This document shows, piece by piece, positions 55,134 through 64,000 of a DNA stretch of 64,000 bases. Source of the DNA: Crocinitomicaceae bacterium (GTDB taxonomy: Bacteria; Bacteroidota; Bacteroidia; Flavobacteriales_D; Crocinitomicaceae); NCBI GenBank assembly GCA_029249445.1, contig JAQWHI010000005.1, forward strand, positions 1 through 64,000, in the 5' to 3' direction. Both the position numbers and the translations under genes were made by a program. The first letter of the stretch is position 1; the number at the start of each line of letters is the position of its first letter. The notes beneath the pieces were generated by a model. That model was given only the letters and a program-made list of their open reading frames with translations. It ran no database searches and was not told the DNA's origin.

Positions 55134-58100
55134 TTAAAAATCAAATTTAACTCCCAAACGAATCGTTCTCGGTGAACTAATGTTGTATGGGTTTTGAACC
55201 TTCATGAGGTAATAATCTCTGAAAGACTGCTCGTCCAATTGGTTTTGAATCGACGTTTGACTTGCAGCAGCAGCTAGGAAGCCATCATCATCCCAGTTAC
55301 CTGTTGCTCGGTATACATTCAAGATGTTGAACTGATTCAATAGGTTGGTTACACGAACGTACACATTTAAGAATGTTGCTCTTTTCTTTCCTTCTTTTCC
55401 AAATTCTACATCGAAGGTTCTATCGAGTTGCAAGTCCAACCTATAAGACCAAGGCAAACGTGAACCGTTTGTCGTACCTGATAATCCTGCATTTTGAGGA
55501 CTAAACTGTCCTTGATTGGTAATGAATGTTTGAGCAGAATATGGTGACCCTGAATAGATGTTAGAAACAAGGTTCAAACCTGTGTTTTCCAACAGCGCAA
55601 AATTATCTCCAATAACTGGTCCATTGTAGTCCTTCCCTGCACCGTATCTGTAATCGAGTGTAATTGCAAAAGCATGACGTTGATCAAATGAGTATGGGAA
55701 TATTGCTCTTAGATTTGGCAACCCAGCAGCAATCAAACCTGCTGCGGACGTTGCATCTGAACCTGTACCATCAGCAAACTGCAACGTGTAGTTAGCTGTC
55801 ATTCTGATGTTCCCTGTTCTTCGCAAATCGTAAGCAATGGTAACCCCTTTCACAGTACCGAAATCTCTGTTACCAAACGTACTATATGTTGCTGGGTATG
55901 CAGAGAAGATGTTCATCAACTGAACGTTATTTCTTTGCTCACGGTAAAATGCCGAAATTTTCAAAGATGACGTTCGTGTTAATACCTGCTGGAATCCAAT
56001 CTCATAGTCTACCGTTGTTTCTGGCTTCAAGTTGGCATTATTAATTGTCGCACTTCGAGATTCAATGAATTGATATTGGAAAGGATCAAAACGGAAGCCC
56101 GATGTTGGTCGTTTTGTAAGAATATCATAATGTGCAAAGAACGACGCCTCATCAGAGATAGGGAATGAAAACGCAACTCGAGGCATTACATTTACTTGAG
56201 GTTTGTAGTCTTCAAACGCATTTTTAGTTGGTGTAGTTAACGAAGGATCTATCAACCAAGGAGCAATTCCTCCAGGTCCTTCAAGAGTCTTTGGATCCTC
56301 TACTTCAATACCATCAGCATTGTACCAAACTGCACCGTTTCTAAATCCATTGATAGCTGTTGGGTTATTTACGTCGTTGACGTAAACAACATAATCGTCA
56401 CCCATTGCTGTTGGAATATTACCATCTACCCATGATTCAGACGAAGCATTCGCTTCAGCAACGGTTTTTGCTTCGTAGAAAAGATACGGATCTTTTAGCA
56501 CAGGTTGATTGGCATCAAAGATATCAACTCGGACACCTACATTAAATACAATATCTCTGAATGCAAACTTATCCATTAGATAACCCGCCATGTAAATTGG
56601 TTGGAAAGCACCTACGAAACGTTTGTAGTTTCCATTCGCATCAAATTCTGTAAAGTAGTCGGAAATATTCGTTACACCATTTACTTTCTCTCCCGTATGA
56701 TCATAACCCCAGTAGGAAACAAAAGAGTTTCCACTATTCAACAGTTCATCAGGAGCAAACATATCAAAGCTGTAGATATTCGGATCGTATTGGTCAATGT
56801 CTATAAAATCCAATCCATCCGCGCCTCCCGAGATATATCCATTGTCTGTAAGATACTTTCTCAGGTTGTAATCAAAAAATGATTGGTTATCATTATTTTC
56901 TTGCCCTCCATAATTACCAGTTCCTGAAGTGTAAGCATACCCTGTGTTTAATCGATCATACGTTACATATGCAAAATCGTTTGAGTCAACAAGGACTGAA
57001 CTGTTTACATCTAACTCTGTAATATGAAAGTTCGCCAATTGACGAGCTATGGTCCATATACCAATAGGGCCATTACCATTACCTGATGTCGTTGTTCCAG
57101 AAGTCCATCCTCTATCCCATCTTTTTTCAAATTCAAACCCTAACGAAATCGAGTGATCTCCGATGTTCGCTGAACCAGAACCAGTTACACGGAATTGATC
57201 TCTTTCTGACTTACCAAAGTAGTTGTAAGGCGTTCCTATGTTACTCCAAATAGAATAAACGCTACCAGGAGCATCACCATTCCTCAAGGCATTTCCTTGC
57301 TGAATTTGAAATAAGTTCTCATAATTCCCAGTAGGATTATCTGCATAAATATCATAGTACTGCGAGGTAATTGCAGCCAATGCTGAGTTCGTTTGAGAAG
57401 GAGTAAAATCGACAACAAGATCTTTAAACCCATCGTGCACGTATCGGTTCATCGCTTGACTAAAAGAATGCGATGGTCTTCTTGTTGTGGTAAATGTACC
57501 TACATGCCCGTAATTAAAAATGTTATATTCGTGTTTGGGATCGTATTGCTCTGATTTTGATTTCGAGAAATCCACCATTAACGAGTAAAAAGCACTTGAA
57601 ATTCTTGAGCTATTGTCTTCAGAATCATTTTGGAAACGCTGAGTGAGACGTCCAAAAACTCTCCAATCCAGCGACTTTGAGGCACCAAAATTTGAAAAAT
57701 TCAACAGCGACCCTGAATACGAGTACAAACTACCTGTGCTGTAATTCAGAGATCCACCAAAAGACAGATTCACAGACGGTCCTGTATTTACGTCTATTTT
57801 CGCTTGAGCAGAAATGTTCGTATTTCTGGCATTCATCCTCCATTTGGTCGTTTCAAAATCATCTGCCCGCAAGAACAATGCATTGTGAAATGTACCACTC
57901 CCTGTTGAAGTTGGCCGCAAAGGATTCGCAAGCAGGGTATCTTTCACCGCCTTTTTAATTCGGTAACTTCCTCCTGCCAGTGGACGAGAGTCAAGTCTAT
58001 CTGTGATATTTGCGGAGAGTAAGAAGCCCAAACGCGGTTTTGTTTTGGCTCCTGTCGAGTCTCTTTGCATCCATAGCGGCCCAGAAAACATTCCTTCCAC

Positions 58101-58940
58101 CAAGTTGTAAGCATATTTATCGAGACCGAATACTTTTCCTGTGTAGTCTTCCGTGTCTAATTCTTCACCAAGCGGATCTTTACCTCCAAAATAAAAACCT
58201 GAGGTCACGCCCTCGATACTACCAAAGTATTTCGAAGATGGTCCTCTCGTCGTAACAGAAATAATACCTCCTGTAGCATCACCATAGTTTGCTGGCAAAC
58301 CACCGGTAATGACCTTCACCTCTTCAATCGCTGATTTTGGAAGACTGGCAGAACCACGCACTTTAATACCATCAATATAAAAGTAAGTTCCATCTGAGCG
58401 CGAACCACGAACACTAATACTACCACTACCCTCTTGGGCATTCACACCTCCGACAGTTCCTGCAACACCTGCAGCGGACCGAACTGGAAGTCGAGCGATA
58501 TCTTCACGTGTTATCGTTGCACCAGAAGCACCACCATCTTTGTCAATAAGTGGTACCTTATATGCCACAACCTTAACTTCTGTAATTTCTTGTACATCCT
58601 TTGCAATGCCCAATTGAAGTTTGTCCAGGAACGTAATCTGGTCTGAACTAATAATCACCCCCTCGGTTAAAACTGGACGGTATCCCTCATTCGCATTACT
58701 TACCTCTACGTCATATGATCCTGGAGAAATCGAGTTAATTTGGAATTTTCCATCCTCATCAGAGTAGGCTCCACCTTTTACTGAACCATTTAGCATGATC
58801 TTAATTTTACAATTTGAGATCGGCTCTTTGGTGTCAGCATTGGTGACAGTACCTTTTAAGGTACCTAAACCCGACTGAGAAAACCCGTAAGACATTGTAA
58901 GCAAGAAACTTACTATAATTAAGTTAAGTTTTCGTAACAT
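55134..58940 (-). CDS. TonB-dependent receptor with carboxypeptidase-like N-domain
   Basis: The 1268-aa protein has a signal peptide (about 1-21), a CarboxypepD_reg domain (about 25-105, GTLKGTVTNADTKEPISNCK), a plug domain (about 130-235, GVAGTVGGVNAQEGSGSISV and YFYIDGIKVRG) and a long barrel ending in the aromatic LGVKFDF. It lacks SusD downstream, so it is not a classical Sus pair. It heads a run with the 1424-aa protein and a PorV paralogue, all minus strand with short gaps and one terminator, hence one transcript. The ligand is unknown. Large loops (about 650-900) are Asn/Asp/Tyr-rich. Confidence 0.92.
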   Translation of the reverse strand: MLRKLNLIIVSFLLTMSYGFSQSGLGTLKGTVTNADTKEPISNCKIKIMLNGSVKGGAYSDEDGKFQINSISPGSYDVEVSNANEGYRPVLTEGVIISSDQITFLDKLQLGIAKDVQEITEVKVVAYKVPLIDKDGGASGATITREDIARLPVRSAAGVAGTVGGVNAQEGSGSISVRGSRSDGTYFYIDGIKVRGSASLPKSAIEEVKVITGGLPANYGDATGGIISVTTRGPSSKYFGSIEGVTSGFYFGGKDPLGEELDTEDYTGKVFGLDKYAYNLVEGMFSGPLWMQRDSTGAKTKPRLGFLLSANITDRLDSRPLAGGSYRIKKAVKDTLLANPLRPTSTGSGTFHNALFLRADDFETTKWRMNARNTNISAQAKIDVNTGPSVNLSFGGSLNYSTGSLYSYSGSLLNFSNFGASKSLDWRVFGRLTQRFQNDSEDNSSRISSAFYSLMVDFSKSKSEQYDPKHEYNIFNYGHVGTFTTTRRPSHSFSQAMNRYVHDGFKDLVVDFTPSQTNSALAAITSQYYDIYADNPTGNYENLFQIQQGNALRNGDAPGSVYSIWSNIGTPYNYFGKSERDQFRVTGSGSANIGDHSISLGFEFEKRWDRGWTSGTTTSGNGNGPIGIWTIARQLANFHITELDVNSSVLVDSNDFAYVTYDRLNTGYAYTSGTGNYGGQENNDNQSFFDYNLRKYLTDNGYISGGADGLDFIDIDQYDPNIYSFDMFAPDELLNSGNSFVSYWGYDHTGEKVNGVTNISDYFTEFDANGNYKRFVGAFQPIYMAGYLMDKFAFRDIVFNVGVRVDIFDANQPVLKDPYLFYEAKTVAEANASSESWVDGNIPTAMGDDYVVYVNDVNNPTAINGFRNGAVWYNADGIEVEDPKTLEGPGGIAPWLIDPSLTTPTKNAFEDYKPQVNVMPRVAFSFPISDEASFFAHYDILTKRPTSGFRFDPFQYQFIESRSATINNANLKPETTVDYEIGFQQVLTRTSSLKISAFYREQRNNVQLMNIFSAYPATYSTFGNRDFGTVKGVTIAYDLRRTGNIRMTANYTLQFADGTGSDATSAAGLIAAGLPNLRAIFPYSFDQRHAFAITLDYRYGAGKDYNGPVIGDNFALLENTGLNLVSNIYSGSPYSAQTFITNQGQFSPQNAGLSGTTNGSRLPWSYRLDLQLDRTFDVEFGKEGKKRATFLNVYVRVTNLLNQFNILNVYRATGNWDDDGFLAAAASQTSIQNQLDEQSFRDYYLMKVQNPYNISSPRTIRLGVKFDF

Positions 58941-58994
58941 AAGTAAAGTTTATTTTTATTAAACTATTTGCTATAATAAAGCTTGTAAATATAG

Positions 58995-59002
58995 CAAAAA
59001 TA
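58995..59002 (-). promoter_or_regulatory. Candidate -7 box for the TonB/1424-aa/PorV transcript
   Basis: TATTTTTG on the minus strand lies 54 bp before the TonB receptor start, in a gap of 236 bp that otherwise holds no gene. No -33 TTG is present at the right distance. Support is weak. Confidence 0.33.
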
Positions 59003-59176
59003 AGGCTGAAATTTTCATTTGTTAAAAAAATTTAAAGCGACTATTTCACCTATCACTAACAAATATATAAAGTCAAGATCATCCAAGTTACATGTTATCA
59101 ACCGTATAGAAAATCGATCTGTGTACTTCGATATTTTTTTAATCTATTTTTTGTTCCTTTGTTCGACATTTAGTTT

Positions 59177-59824
59177 ATGAAAATTAAAACACGCTGTATA
59201 CGCAACAATGGTAGTGAAATTCACTTATTAATGTATGGTGAGTTCAACCCGTCGAATTACCTTTCCAAATTAACCTCAATAGAAATTGAAAAACTAAAAA
59301 CCTTCGGAAGTATAACACGCAAAAGGGAGTTTGTTGCTGTGCGCATTTTGCGGGATTCCTTGTTTGGTTTAGAACCAATTCTCTACAATTCACTTGGCGC
59401 GCCTTACATCAACAAAAAAGGATTTGTTTCCATCAGCCATTCAAAAAATATGGTTGGATTTGCATTTAATAGTGAGCACCCAATCGGGCTTGATCTGGAA
59501 TACCCGCAGGAAAAAATCCATAAAATTCAATCGAAATTTATTTCAGATACAGAAAGACAATTATTCGATACAAACGATAGAAAAGTATTGACTCAATTGT
59601 GGTCCGCCAAAGAGGCGATGTACAAACTTGCAGGTAGAAAAAAAATTATTTTTAATTCAGAACTTCTTCTTGCCCCCTCATCTGAGAACAAACTTAGAGG
59701 AACAATCATCAACCTCGATCATCAACTTAAAGTTAATTTGGATATATTTGAATTCGAAAAGACCATTATTACCATAAACTCTAAACCTGTTGAACGAATC
59801 GAATCAAATTCTCAATCAAATTAG
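59177..59824 (+). CDS. 4'-phosphopantetheinyl transferase
   Basis: This 215-aa Sfp/Gsp-type enzyme transfers phosphopantetheine from CoA to carrier proteins. Mg2+/CoA motifs are PIGLDLEYP (D106, E108) and LWSAKEAMYKLAG (E146, with the catalytic Lys 145/150). The N-terminal half has the RKREFVAVRILRD helix and FVSISHSK, the usual substrate region. It overlaps the following GGGP synthase-like gene by 35 bp. No ACP or synthase is in the window, so the partner may be the housekeeping ACP. Confidence 0.9.
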   Translation: MKIKTRCIRNNGSEIHLLMYGEFNPSNYLSKLTSIEIEKLKTFGSITRKREFVAVRILRDSLFGLEPILYNSLGAPYINKKGFVSISHSKNMVGFAFNSEHPIGLDLEYPQEKIHKIQSKFISDTERQLFDTNDRKVLTQLWSAKEAMYKLAGRKKIIFNSELLLAPSSENKLRGTIINLDHQLKVNLDIFEFEKTIITINSKPVERIESNSQSN

Positions 59825-60557
59825 TTCAAGAAAAGGACAAATTGCCATTTTGATAGATCCAGAAAAATGTGCAAATCATCAAAATTTACTCGAACTTCTC
59901 AAAAAAGCATTCTTTGCAAATGTCGACTATTTATTTGTTGGCGGCAGTACAGTAACAAGAGAACAATTTTCAACTTGTGTTGAATTCATTAATAAAAATT
60001 CAAAAATACCGCTTGTCATTTTTCCTGGAGCATCCCATCAAATTTCAGATCAAGCTGATGCACTTTTGTACCTGAGTTTAATTTCAGGAAGAAATCCAGA
60101 TTTCTTGATTGGTCACCATGTAAATTCAGCAAGTGAAGTGTTTTCCATGAAAATTGAAACCATACCCAGTGGATATATTTTAATTGATGGAGGCACAAAT
60201 TCTTCCGTTGCTTATGTGAGTCAAACAACACCAATTCCTGGCAATAAAATGAGTATCATTCAGAACACTGCAAAGGCTGGTATCCTTAAGGGAAATCGTT
60301 TGCTCTATTTTGATGCAGGAAGTGGTGCAAAAAACCATGTCCCAGTTGATGTAGTGAAAAAAGCGGATACATGAAATGTGCCAATAATTGTTGGTGGTGG
60401 AATCCGTAACATAGAGCAATTGGAGAGAATGCGAAATGCTGGTGCAAACGTTATCGTCATAGGAAATAAAATTGAGGAGGACATCAACTTTTTACTGGAA
60501 ATAAAATCATTCATCGAATTGAGTCCATTAAATTGCGAGCCAGTAGTGAACAGTTGA
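59790..60557 (+). pseudogene. GGGP synthase family gene interrupted by an in-frame TGA
   Basis: This family (PcrB-like / group II GGGPS) attaches a polyprenyl chain to glycerol-1-phosphate. The TTG start at 59790 gives 194 aa (AILIDPEKC, YLFVGGSTVT, PLVIFPGASHQIS, LYFDAGSGAKNHVP) and then meets TGA at 60372-60374. The same frame continues for 60 codons with the missing family end: NVPIIVGGGIRNIEQLERM and ANVIVIGNKIEED, the phosphate-binding GGGIR loop and final strand, stopping with TGA at 60555-60557, 6 bp before the nadC stop. No frameshift is involved. As written the product lacks part of the phosphate site and would be inactive. Confidence 0.85.
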
Positions 60558-60563
60558 CTTCAA

Positions 60564-61400
60564 CTATTCGAATGTAGCTTTCAAAGACATATCAAGACTT
60601 TCAAAACTGTGCGTCAAGGCACCAACTGAGATAAAATCTACACCCGTCTCTGCATAAGCGCGAATGGTCTGCTCTGTTATACCACCGGATGCTTCTGTCT
60701 CAATCGATTTTGGGATACTTGGCAAAACATCAAGTATTTCTTGTGGAGTAAAATTATCAAGCATAATACGATCGACATTTCCGGTTGACAAAACTTCATC
60801 AAGCTCTCTCTTATTTCGCACCTCAACCTCTATTTTCAGTGCTTTGTTGTGTTTTTTAATATATGCGTTCGCTTTTTGAATTGCGGCATTGACTCCTCCG
60901 GCATAATCAATGTGATTGTCTTTCAGCATAATCATATCATACAGAGCAAAGCGGTGGTTGTATGCTCCTCCTATTCGGACAGCCCACTTTTCAATATATC
61001 GAATGCCCGGTGTAGTTTTACGCGTATCCAACAATTTTGCATTGGTACCATCAATCAGTTCAACTATTGCTGCAGTTTTAGTAGCAATTCCGCTCATCCT
61101 CTGTAAAAAATTTAAAACAAGTCGTTCAGTACTCAAGATAGATCTTGATCGACCTGAAATCACAAAAGCAATGTCTCCAGATCGAACAAAATCTCCATCC
61201 TTTTTGTAAAAATGCATATCCAACTCAGGATCAAATTTTTTGAAGATGCGCTCTGCCAATTCCATCCCGGCAATAATTCCATTCTGCTTTACAATTAGCT
61301 TCGCTTTACCAATGGCATTTTCCGGAACACAAGAAAGTGAAGAATGATCACCATCCCCAATATCTTCTCGCAGTGCATTTTCAATAATTTCATCAATCAT
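60564..61400 (-). CDS. nadC: Quinolinate phosphoribosyltransferase (decarboxylating)
   Basis: NadC turns quinolinate and PRPP into nicotinate mononucleotide in NAD synthesis. The 278-aa protein has the N-terminal EDIGDGDHSSLSCV, the RTE-type segment STERLVLNFLQRMSGIATKT, LDTRKTTPGIRYIEKWAV, RIGGAYNHRFALYDMIMLKDNH, IEVEVRNKREL and EASGGITEQTIR. All substrate-binding Arg, Lys and His motifs are present. It converges on the GGGP synthase gene and is divergent from rlmH (39 bp). Confidence 0.96.
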   Translation of the reverse strand: MIDEIIENALREDIGDGDHSSLSCVPENAIGKAKLIVKQNGIIAGMELAERIFKKFDPELDMHFYKKDGDFVRSGDIAFVISGRSRSILSTERLVLNFLQRMSGIATKTAAIVELIDGTNAKLLDTRKTTPGIRYIEKWAVRIGGAYNHRFALYDMIMLKDNHIDYAGGVNAAIQKANAYIKKHNKALKIEVEVRNKRELDEVLSTGNVDRIMLDNFTPQEILDVLPSIPKSIETEASGGITEQTIRAYAETGVDFISVGALTHSFESLDMSLKATFE

Positions 61401-61439
61401 ATTCCAAAAATAGTGTATTTGAATGTTTATTTTCGTCGT

Positions 61440-61913
61440 ATGAGAATAAAAGTTGTGTGTATTGGGAAAACGGGAAAATCTTTCTTGACGGAAGGGGAAA
61501 ATGAATATTTAAAGCGCCTTAGACATTATGCTCCAGTTGAAAAAATAGAACTCGCCGATATCAAAAATGCTAAAAAACTGTCTACGGATCAAATTAAGAA
61601 AGAAGAGGGAAAACTCCTTTTATCCAAAATATCAAACAGTGATCAAGTGCAACTATTGGACGAGAAAGGTGCATCCTTTCGATCAATTGATTTTGCTCGA
61701 TTTCTCCAAAAGCAATTTAACCAAGGCGACAAAACATTGGTCTTTCTCATCGGAGGCGCATATGGTTTTTCAGATGACGTTTATAACCGAGCAAATGGAA
61801 AAATAAGCCTCTCAGAAATGACATTTTCGCACCAAATGATTCGAATGTTATTTCTTGAACAACTCTATCGTGCAATGACAATATTAAAGGGGGAACCATA
61901 TCATCATGAATAA
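61440..61913 (+). CDS. rlmH: 23S rRNA pseudouridine-1915 N3-methyltransferase
   Basis: From the ATG at 61440 (MRIKVVCIGKTGKSFLTEGE) the protein is 157 aa, the standard RlmH size. An in-frame ATG at 61344 lies within nadC and is rejected. It has the SPOUT knot with LVFLIGGAYGFSDDVYNR, the active-site segment ISLSEMTFSHQMIRMLFLEQ and the C-terminal LYRAMTILKGEPYHHE. It methylates a pseudouridine in helix 69 of 23S rRNA. A 230-bp gap without a credible gene follows. Confidence 0.96.
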   Translation: MRIKVVCIGKTGKSFLTEGENEYLKRLRHYAPVEKIELADIKNAKKLSTDQIKKEEGKLLLSKISNSDQVQLLDEKGASFRSIDFARFLQKQFNQGDKTLVFLIGGAYGFSDDVYNRANGKISLSEMTFSHQMIRMLFLEQLYRAMTILKGEPYHHE

Positions 61914-62143
61914 TTAGAGGAATTATTGTAAATTTGGAGTCAACTAAACTCACAAATTGAACAGCGAATATCTTTCTTTGTTAGACGTAATCTCAACTTT
62001 TATATGGTTAACAACACTTATGTCAATTGCTATAATCAAGCGGAAGTCAAATTAAGAACAGAAATTGGTCAGAAAGGCTAAAAAACAGTTGAGCATAAAT
62101 ATTCAGTTAAAGCCAATAAACAGAAATATATTTCACTTTTCAA

Positions 62144-62734
62144 ATGAAACTACTTTTTGCTACTTCCAATCAAAACAAAGCAATTGAAATTGCTGAATTG
62201 CTTCCGAGTAATTTTAAAATACTCACGTTAAAAGATATCAATCATTTTGAAGACGTTCCCGAAACGTCAGATACAATTCAAGGCAATGCTTGCCAAAAAG
62301 CGAATTTTATCAAGGACAAGTACGCCTTAGATTGCTTTGCTGATGATACTGGTTTGGAAGTGCTGTCACTCGATGGTGATCCTGGTGTTCGATCTGCACG
62401 TTATGCCGGAGAACACAGAAGCGATTCGGACAATATACAACTACTGCAAGAACGACTGCATGGAAAAAAAGACCGAACAGCTCAATTTAGAACTGTAATC
62501 TGCTTAGCACTTGGAGGCATTCAATTGGTTTTTGAAGGAACCGTAAAAGGGCGGATTTTAGAGGAACCACGTGGTCATTACGGCTTCGGATACGATCCGA
62601 TTTTTGAACCTGAAAATTGTGGGAAATCATTCGCTGAAATGACGATAGAAGAGAAAAATTTTTTTAGCCATCGTGCAAGAGCATTTACCAAAATGATCGA
62701 ATATCTTATTTCAACAAATGTTTCTGTAGATTAA
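62144..62734 (+). CDS. rdgB: Non-canonical purine NTP pyrophosphatase (HAM1/RdgB)
   Basis: This 196-aa housekeeping enzyme hydrolyses ITP, dITP and XTP to monophosphates. Motifs: N-terminal FATSNQNKAIEIAELLP, FADDTGLEVLSLDGDPGVRS with the active-site Asp pair, SARYAGEH, and HYGFGYDPIFEPENCGKSFA. It is complete. The icd promoter lies directly after it, so the two are separate transcripts. Confidence 0.96.
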   Translation: MKLLFATSNQNKAIEIAELLPSNFKILTLKDINHFEDVPETSDTIQGNACQKANFIKDKYALDCFADDTGLEVLSLDGDPGVRSARYAGEHRSDSDNIQLLQERLHGKKDRTAQFRTVICLALGGIQLVFEGTVKGRILEEPRGHYGFGYDPIFEPENCGKSFAEMTIEEKNFFSHRARAFTKMIEYLISTNVSVD

Positions 62735-62736
62735 AG

Positions 62737-62767
62737 TTGATTTTTTTTGCCTCAAAGGGTACATTTG
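62737..62767 (+). promoter_or_regulatory. Promoter of icd
   Basis: TTG (62737-62739), 20 bp, then TACATTTG (62760-62767) fit the Bacteroidota consensus, giving a leader of about 55 bp before the ATG at 62827. Confidence 0.65.
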
Positions 62768-62826
62768 TCACCACTTTAGACTCAAAAGTGAGTTCGAATC
62801 AAATTATCAGGTAAATAAAATCCATT

Positions 62827-64000
62827 ATGGCAAAGATCATTTATACGAAAACGGACGAAGCACCAGCTTTAGCTACGTATTCATTCCTCCCTATTGTTCA
62901 AGCTTTCGCTTCGACCTCAGGTATTGAAATCGAAACAAGAGATATCTCTCTAGCGGGAAGAATCATTTCAAGTTTTCCCGATTACTTAAATGATGATCAA
63001 AAAACGAGTGATGCCCTGAAAGAATTAGGAATATTGGCAAAAACACCAGAAGCCAATATCATTAAACTACCAAACATTAGCGCTTCAATTCCACAACTAA
63101 AAGCTGCGATTAAAGAGTTACAATTAAGTGGTTATGGTCTTCCAGAATATCCCGAGGAGCCGAAAAATGAAATCGAACAAGAAATAAAATCACGCTACGA
63201 TAAAATAAAAGGGTCTGCCGTAAATCCAGTTTTGCGTGAAGGAAATTCTGACCGAAGAGCTCCAAAAGCAGTTAAAGAATATGCTAAAAACAACCCACAC
63301 TCGATGGGAAAATGGGAAACAAACTCACAATCACATGTTTCTCATATGAACTCTGGTGATTTCAGATCGAACGAAAAATCGGTCACAATAGCCTCAGCAA
63401 CAACTGCAAAAATTGTATTCAAAACAGCTGATAGAGAAACAAAAATATTGAAAGATTCGATTGACTTATTGGACGGAGAGATTATCGATGGTACATTCAT
63501 GAGTAAATCTGCTCTTATCCATTTTCTAAAAGCAGAAATTGCAGAAGCAAAATCGAATGATTTACTTTTCTCTTTGCACATGAAAGCAACAATGATGAAG
63601 GTCTCAGATCCTGTAATCTTTGGTTATGCAGTTCGTGTCTTTTTTGAGAATGTATTCACAAAACATAATGCAGTTCTTGAAGAACTTGGCGTTGATGTGA
63701 ACAATGGATTTGGAGACTTATTAACCAAGATTGAATCACTTCCTTCTGATTTGAGAGCGAGGATTGAATCTGATATCGAAGATGCCTACAAGAATGGGCC
63801 AGACTTGGCTATGGTAAACTCAGACAAAGGGATAACCAATCTTCATGTACCTAGCGATGTAATCATAGATGCCTCAATGCCTGCAATGATCCGCACGTCT
63901 GGACAAATGTGGAACGCTGACGGAAAGCAACAAGACACAAAAGCTGTTATTCCTGATAGCAGTTATGCACCTTTGTACGATGCAACAATAGAATTTTGTA
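62827..64000 (+). CDS. icd: Monomeric NADP-dependent isocitrate dehydrogenase (5' part)
   Basis: The first 391 residues of the large monomeric IDH (about 740 aa in the family) are present; the gene runs off the right edge with its frame open. Typical features: [20 protein letters not shown] at the start, then a large N-terminal domain with [19 protein letters not shown], the isocitrate-binding region, and [36 protein letters not shown], with the catalytic Lys region, and [19 protein letters not shown] are also diagnostic. It oxidises isocitrate to 2-oxoglutarate with NADP+ in the TCA cycle. Confidence 0.96.
   Translation, partial: MAKIIYTKTDEAPALATYSFLPIVQAFASTSGIEIETRDISLAGRIISSFPDYLNDDQKTSDALKELGILAKTPEANIIKLPNISASIPQLKAAIKELQLSGYGLPEYPEEPKNEIEQEIKSRYDKIKGSAVNPVLREGNSDRRAPKAVKEYAKNNPHSMGKWETNSQSHVSHMNSGDFRSNEKSVTIASATTAKIVFKTADRETKILKDSIDLLDGEIIDGTFMSKSALIHFLKAEIAEAKSNDLLFSLHMKATMMKVSDPVIFGYAVRVFFENVFTKHNAVLEELGVDVNNGFGDLLTKIESLPSDLRARIESDIEDAYKNGPDLAMVNSDKGITNLHVPSDVIIDASMPAMIRTSGQMWNADGKQQDTKAVIPDSSYAPLYDATIEFC

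Noticed and set aside
60372-60374. TGA read as selenocysteine or Trp in the GGGP synthase
   Set aside because: No selenocysteine insertion hairpin is evident after the codon, no Cys or Sec is expected at this position of the family, and TGA acts as a stop elsewhere in the window.
61929-61936. TAAATTTG box after rlmH
   Set aside because: It lies more than 200 bp before rdgB with no -33 partner; a chance match in AT-rich DNA.
62004-62081. 25-codon frame starting MVNNTYVNCYN in the gap before rdgB
   Set aside because: Too short, no upstream signal and no similarity that I recognise; not reported as a gene.

Overview
The window is 64 kb of AT-rich chromosome from a member of the Bacteroidota, most likely a free-living aerobic Flavobacteriales (Crocinitomicaceae or Cryomorphaceae-like; the family is an inference). 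The evidence is several type IX secretion (T9SS) cargo proteins with type A or type B C-terminal signals, PorP/SprF-like and PorV-like outer-membrane proteins, a very large TonB-dependent receptor, menaquinone genes, an Na+-NQR operon, and promoters of the Bacteroidota form (TTG, about 20 bp, TAnnTTTG). I see no phage, insertion sequence, CRISPR array, rRNA or tRNA. Most of the window is ordinary core chromosome carrying a substantial cell-surface gene load.

Layout, left to right. 0.2-3.3 kb (minus): a small conserved protein, then an operon of rhodanese, DUF368/PopT lipid-carrier translocase, aroE and an AlbA_2 regulator. 3.6-5.5 kb (plus): menA-menC. 5.5-7.6 kb (minus): tex. 7.7-9.5 kb (plus): a tight operon of cytochrome c-like lipoprotein, CoA transferase and GNAT, ending near a 52-bp tandem repeat. 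9.6-17 kb (minus): a small membrane protein, an Omp28-like T9SS protein, an M42 aminopeptidase and a 1188-aa type B adhesin. 17.1-24.9 kb (plus): a nitronate monooxygenase-like enzyme, a two-subunit M16 protease, a 1097-aa type B adhesin and a GT9 glycosyltransferase. 24.9-27.3 kb (minus): a GNAT, a gene remnant and a VWD-domain protein with a Pro/Arg-rich tail. 27.5-33.6 kb (minus): nqrABCDEF.

33.8-36 kb (plus): apaG and pruA. 36.1-39.2 kb (minus): paaABCD plus an unknown lipoprotein. 39.4-42.2 kb (plus): two consecutive PaaE-type reductases and an SDR. 42.3-47.9 kb (plus): a compact run of PorP/SprF-like protein, TPR/PD40/OmpA/DUF1573 protein and two paralogous multi-pass acyltransferases. 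48-49.7 kb (minus): SGNH hydrolase, HIT protein and greA. 49.7-58.9 kb (minus): a three-gene module of TonB receptor, 1424-aa FlgD-like secreted protein and PorV-like protein, closed by a clear terminator. 59.2-64 kb: a phosphopantetheinyl transferase, a geranylgeranylglyceryl-phosphate-synthase-like gene interrupted by an in-frame TGA, nadC (minus), rlmH, rdgB, and the first half of a monomeric NADP isocitrate dehydrogenase that runs off the right edge.

The respiratory genes fit together: menaquinone synthesis supplies the quinone pool that Na+-NQR reduces, and PruA and isocitrate dehydrogenase supply electrons. Phenylacetate epoxidation is represented by paaABCDE. The surface genes form two apparent T9SS sub-systems: type B adhesins with a PorP/OmpA pair, and a type A-like cargo with its own PorV paralogue and TonB receptor. 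The observations most worth following up are the stop codon inside the GGGP synthase gene, the PorP-OmpA-acyltransferase run, the TonB/1424-aa/PorV module, the duplicated PaaE, and the VWD protein.
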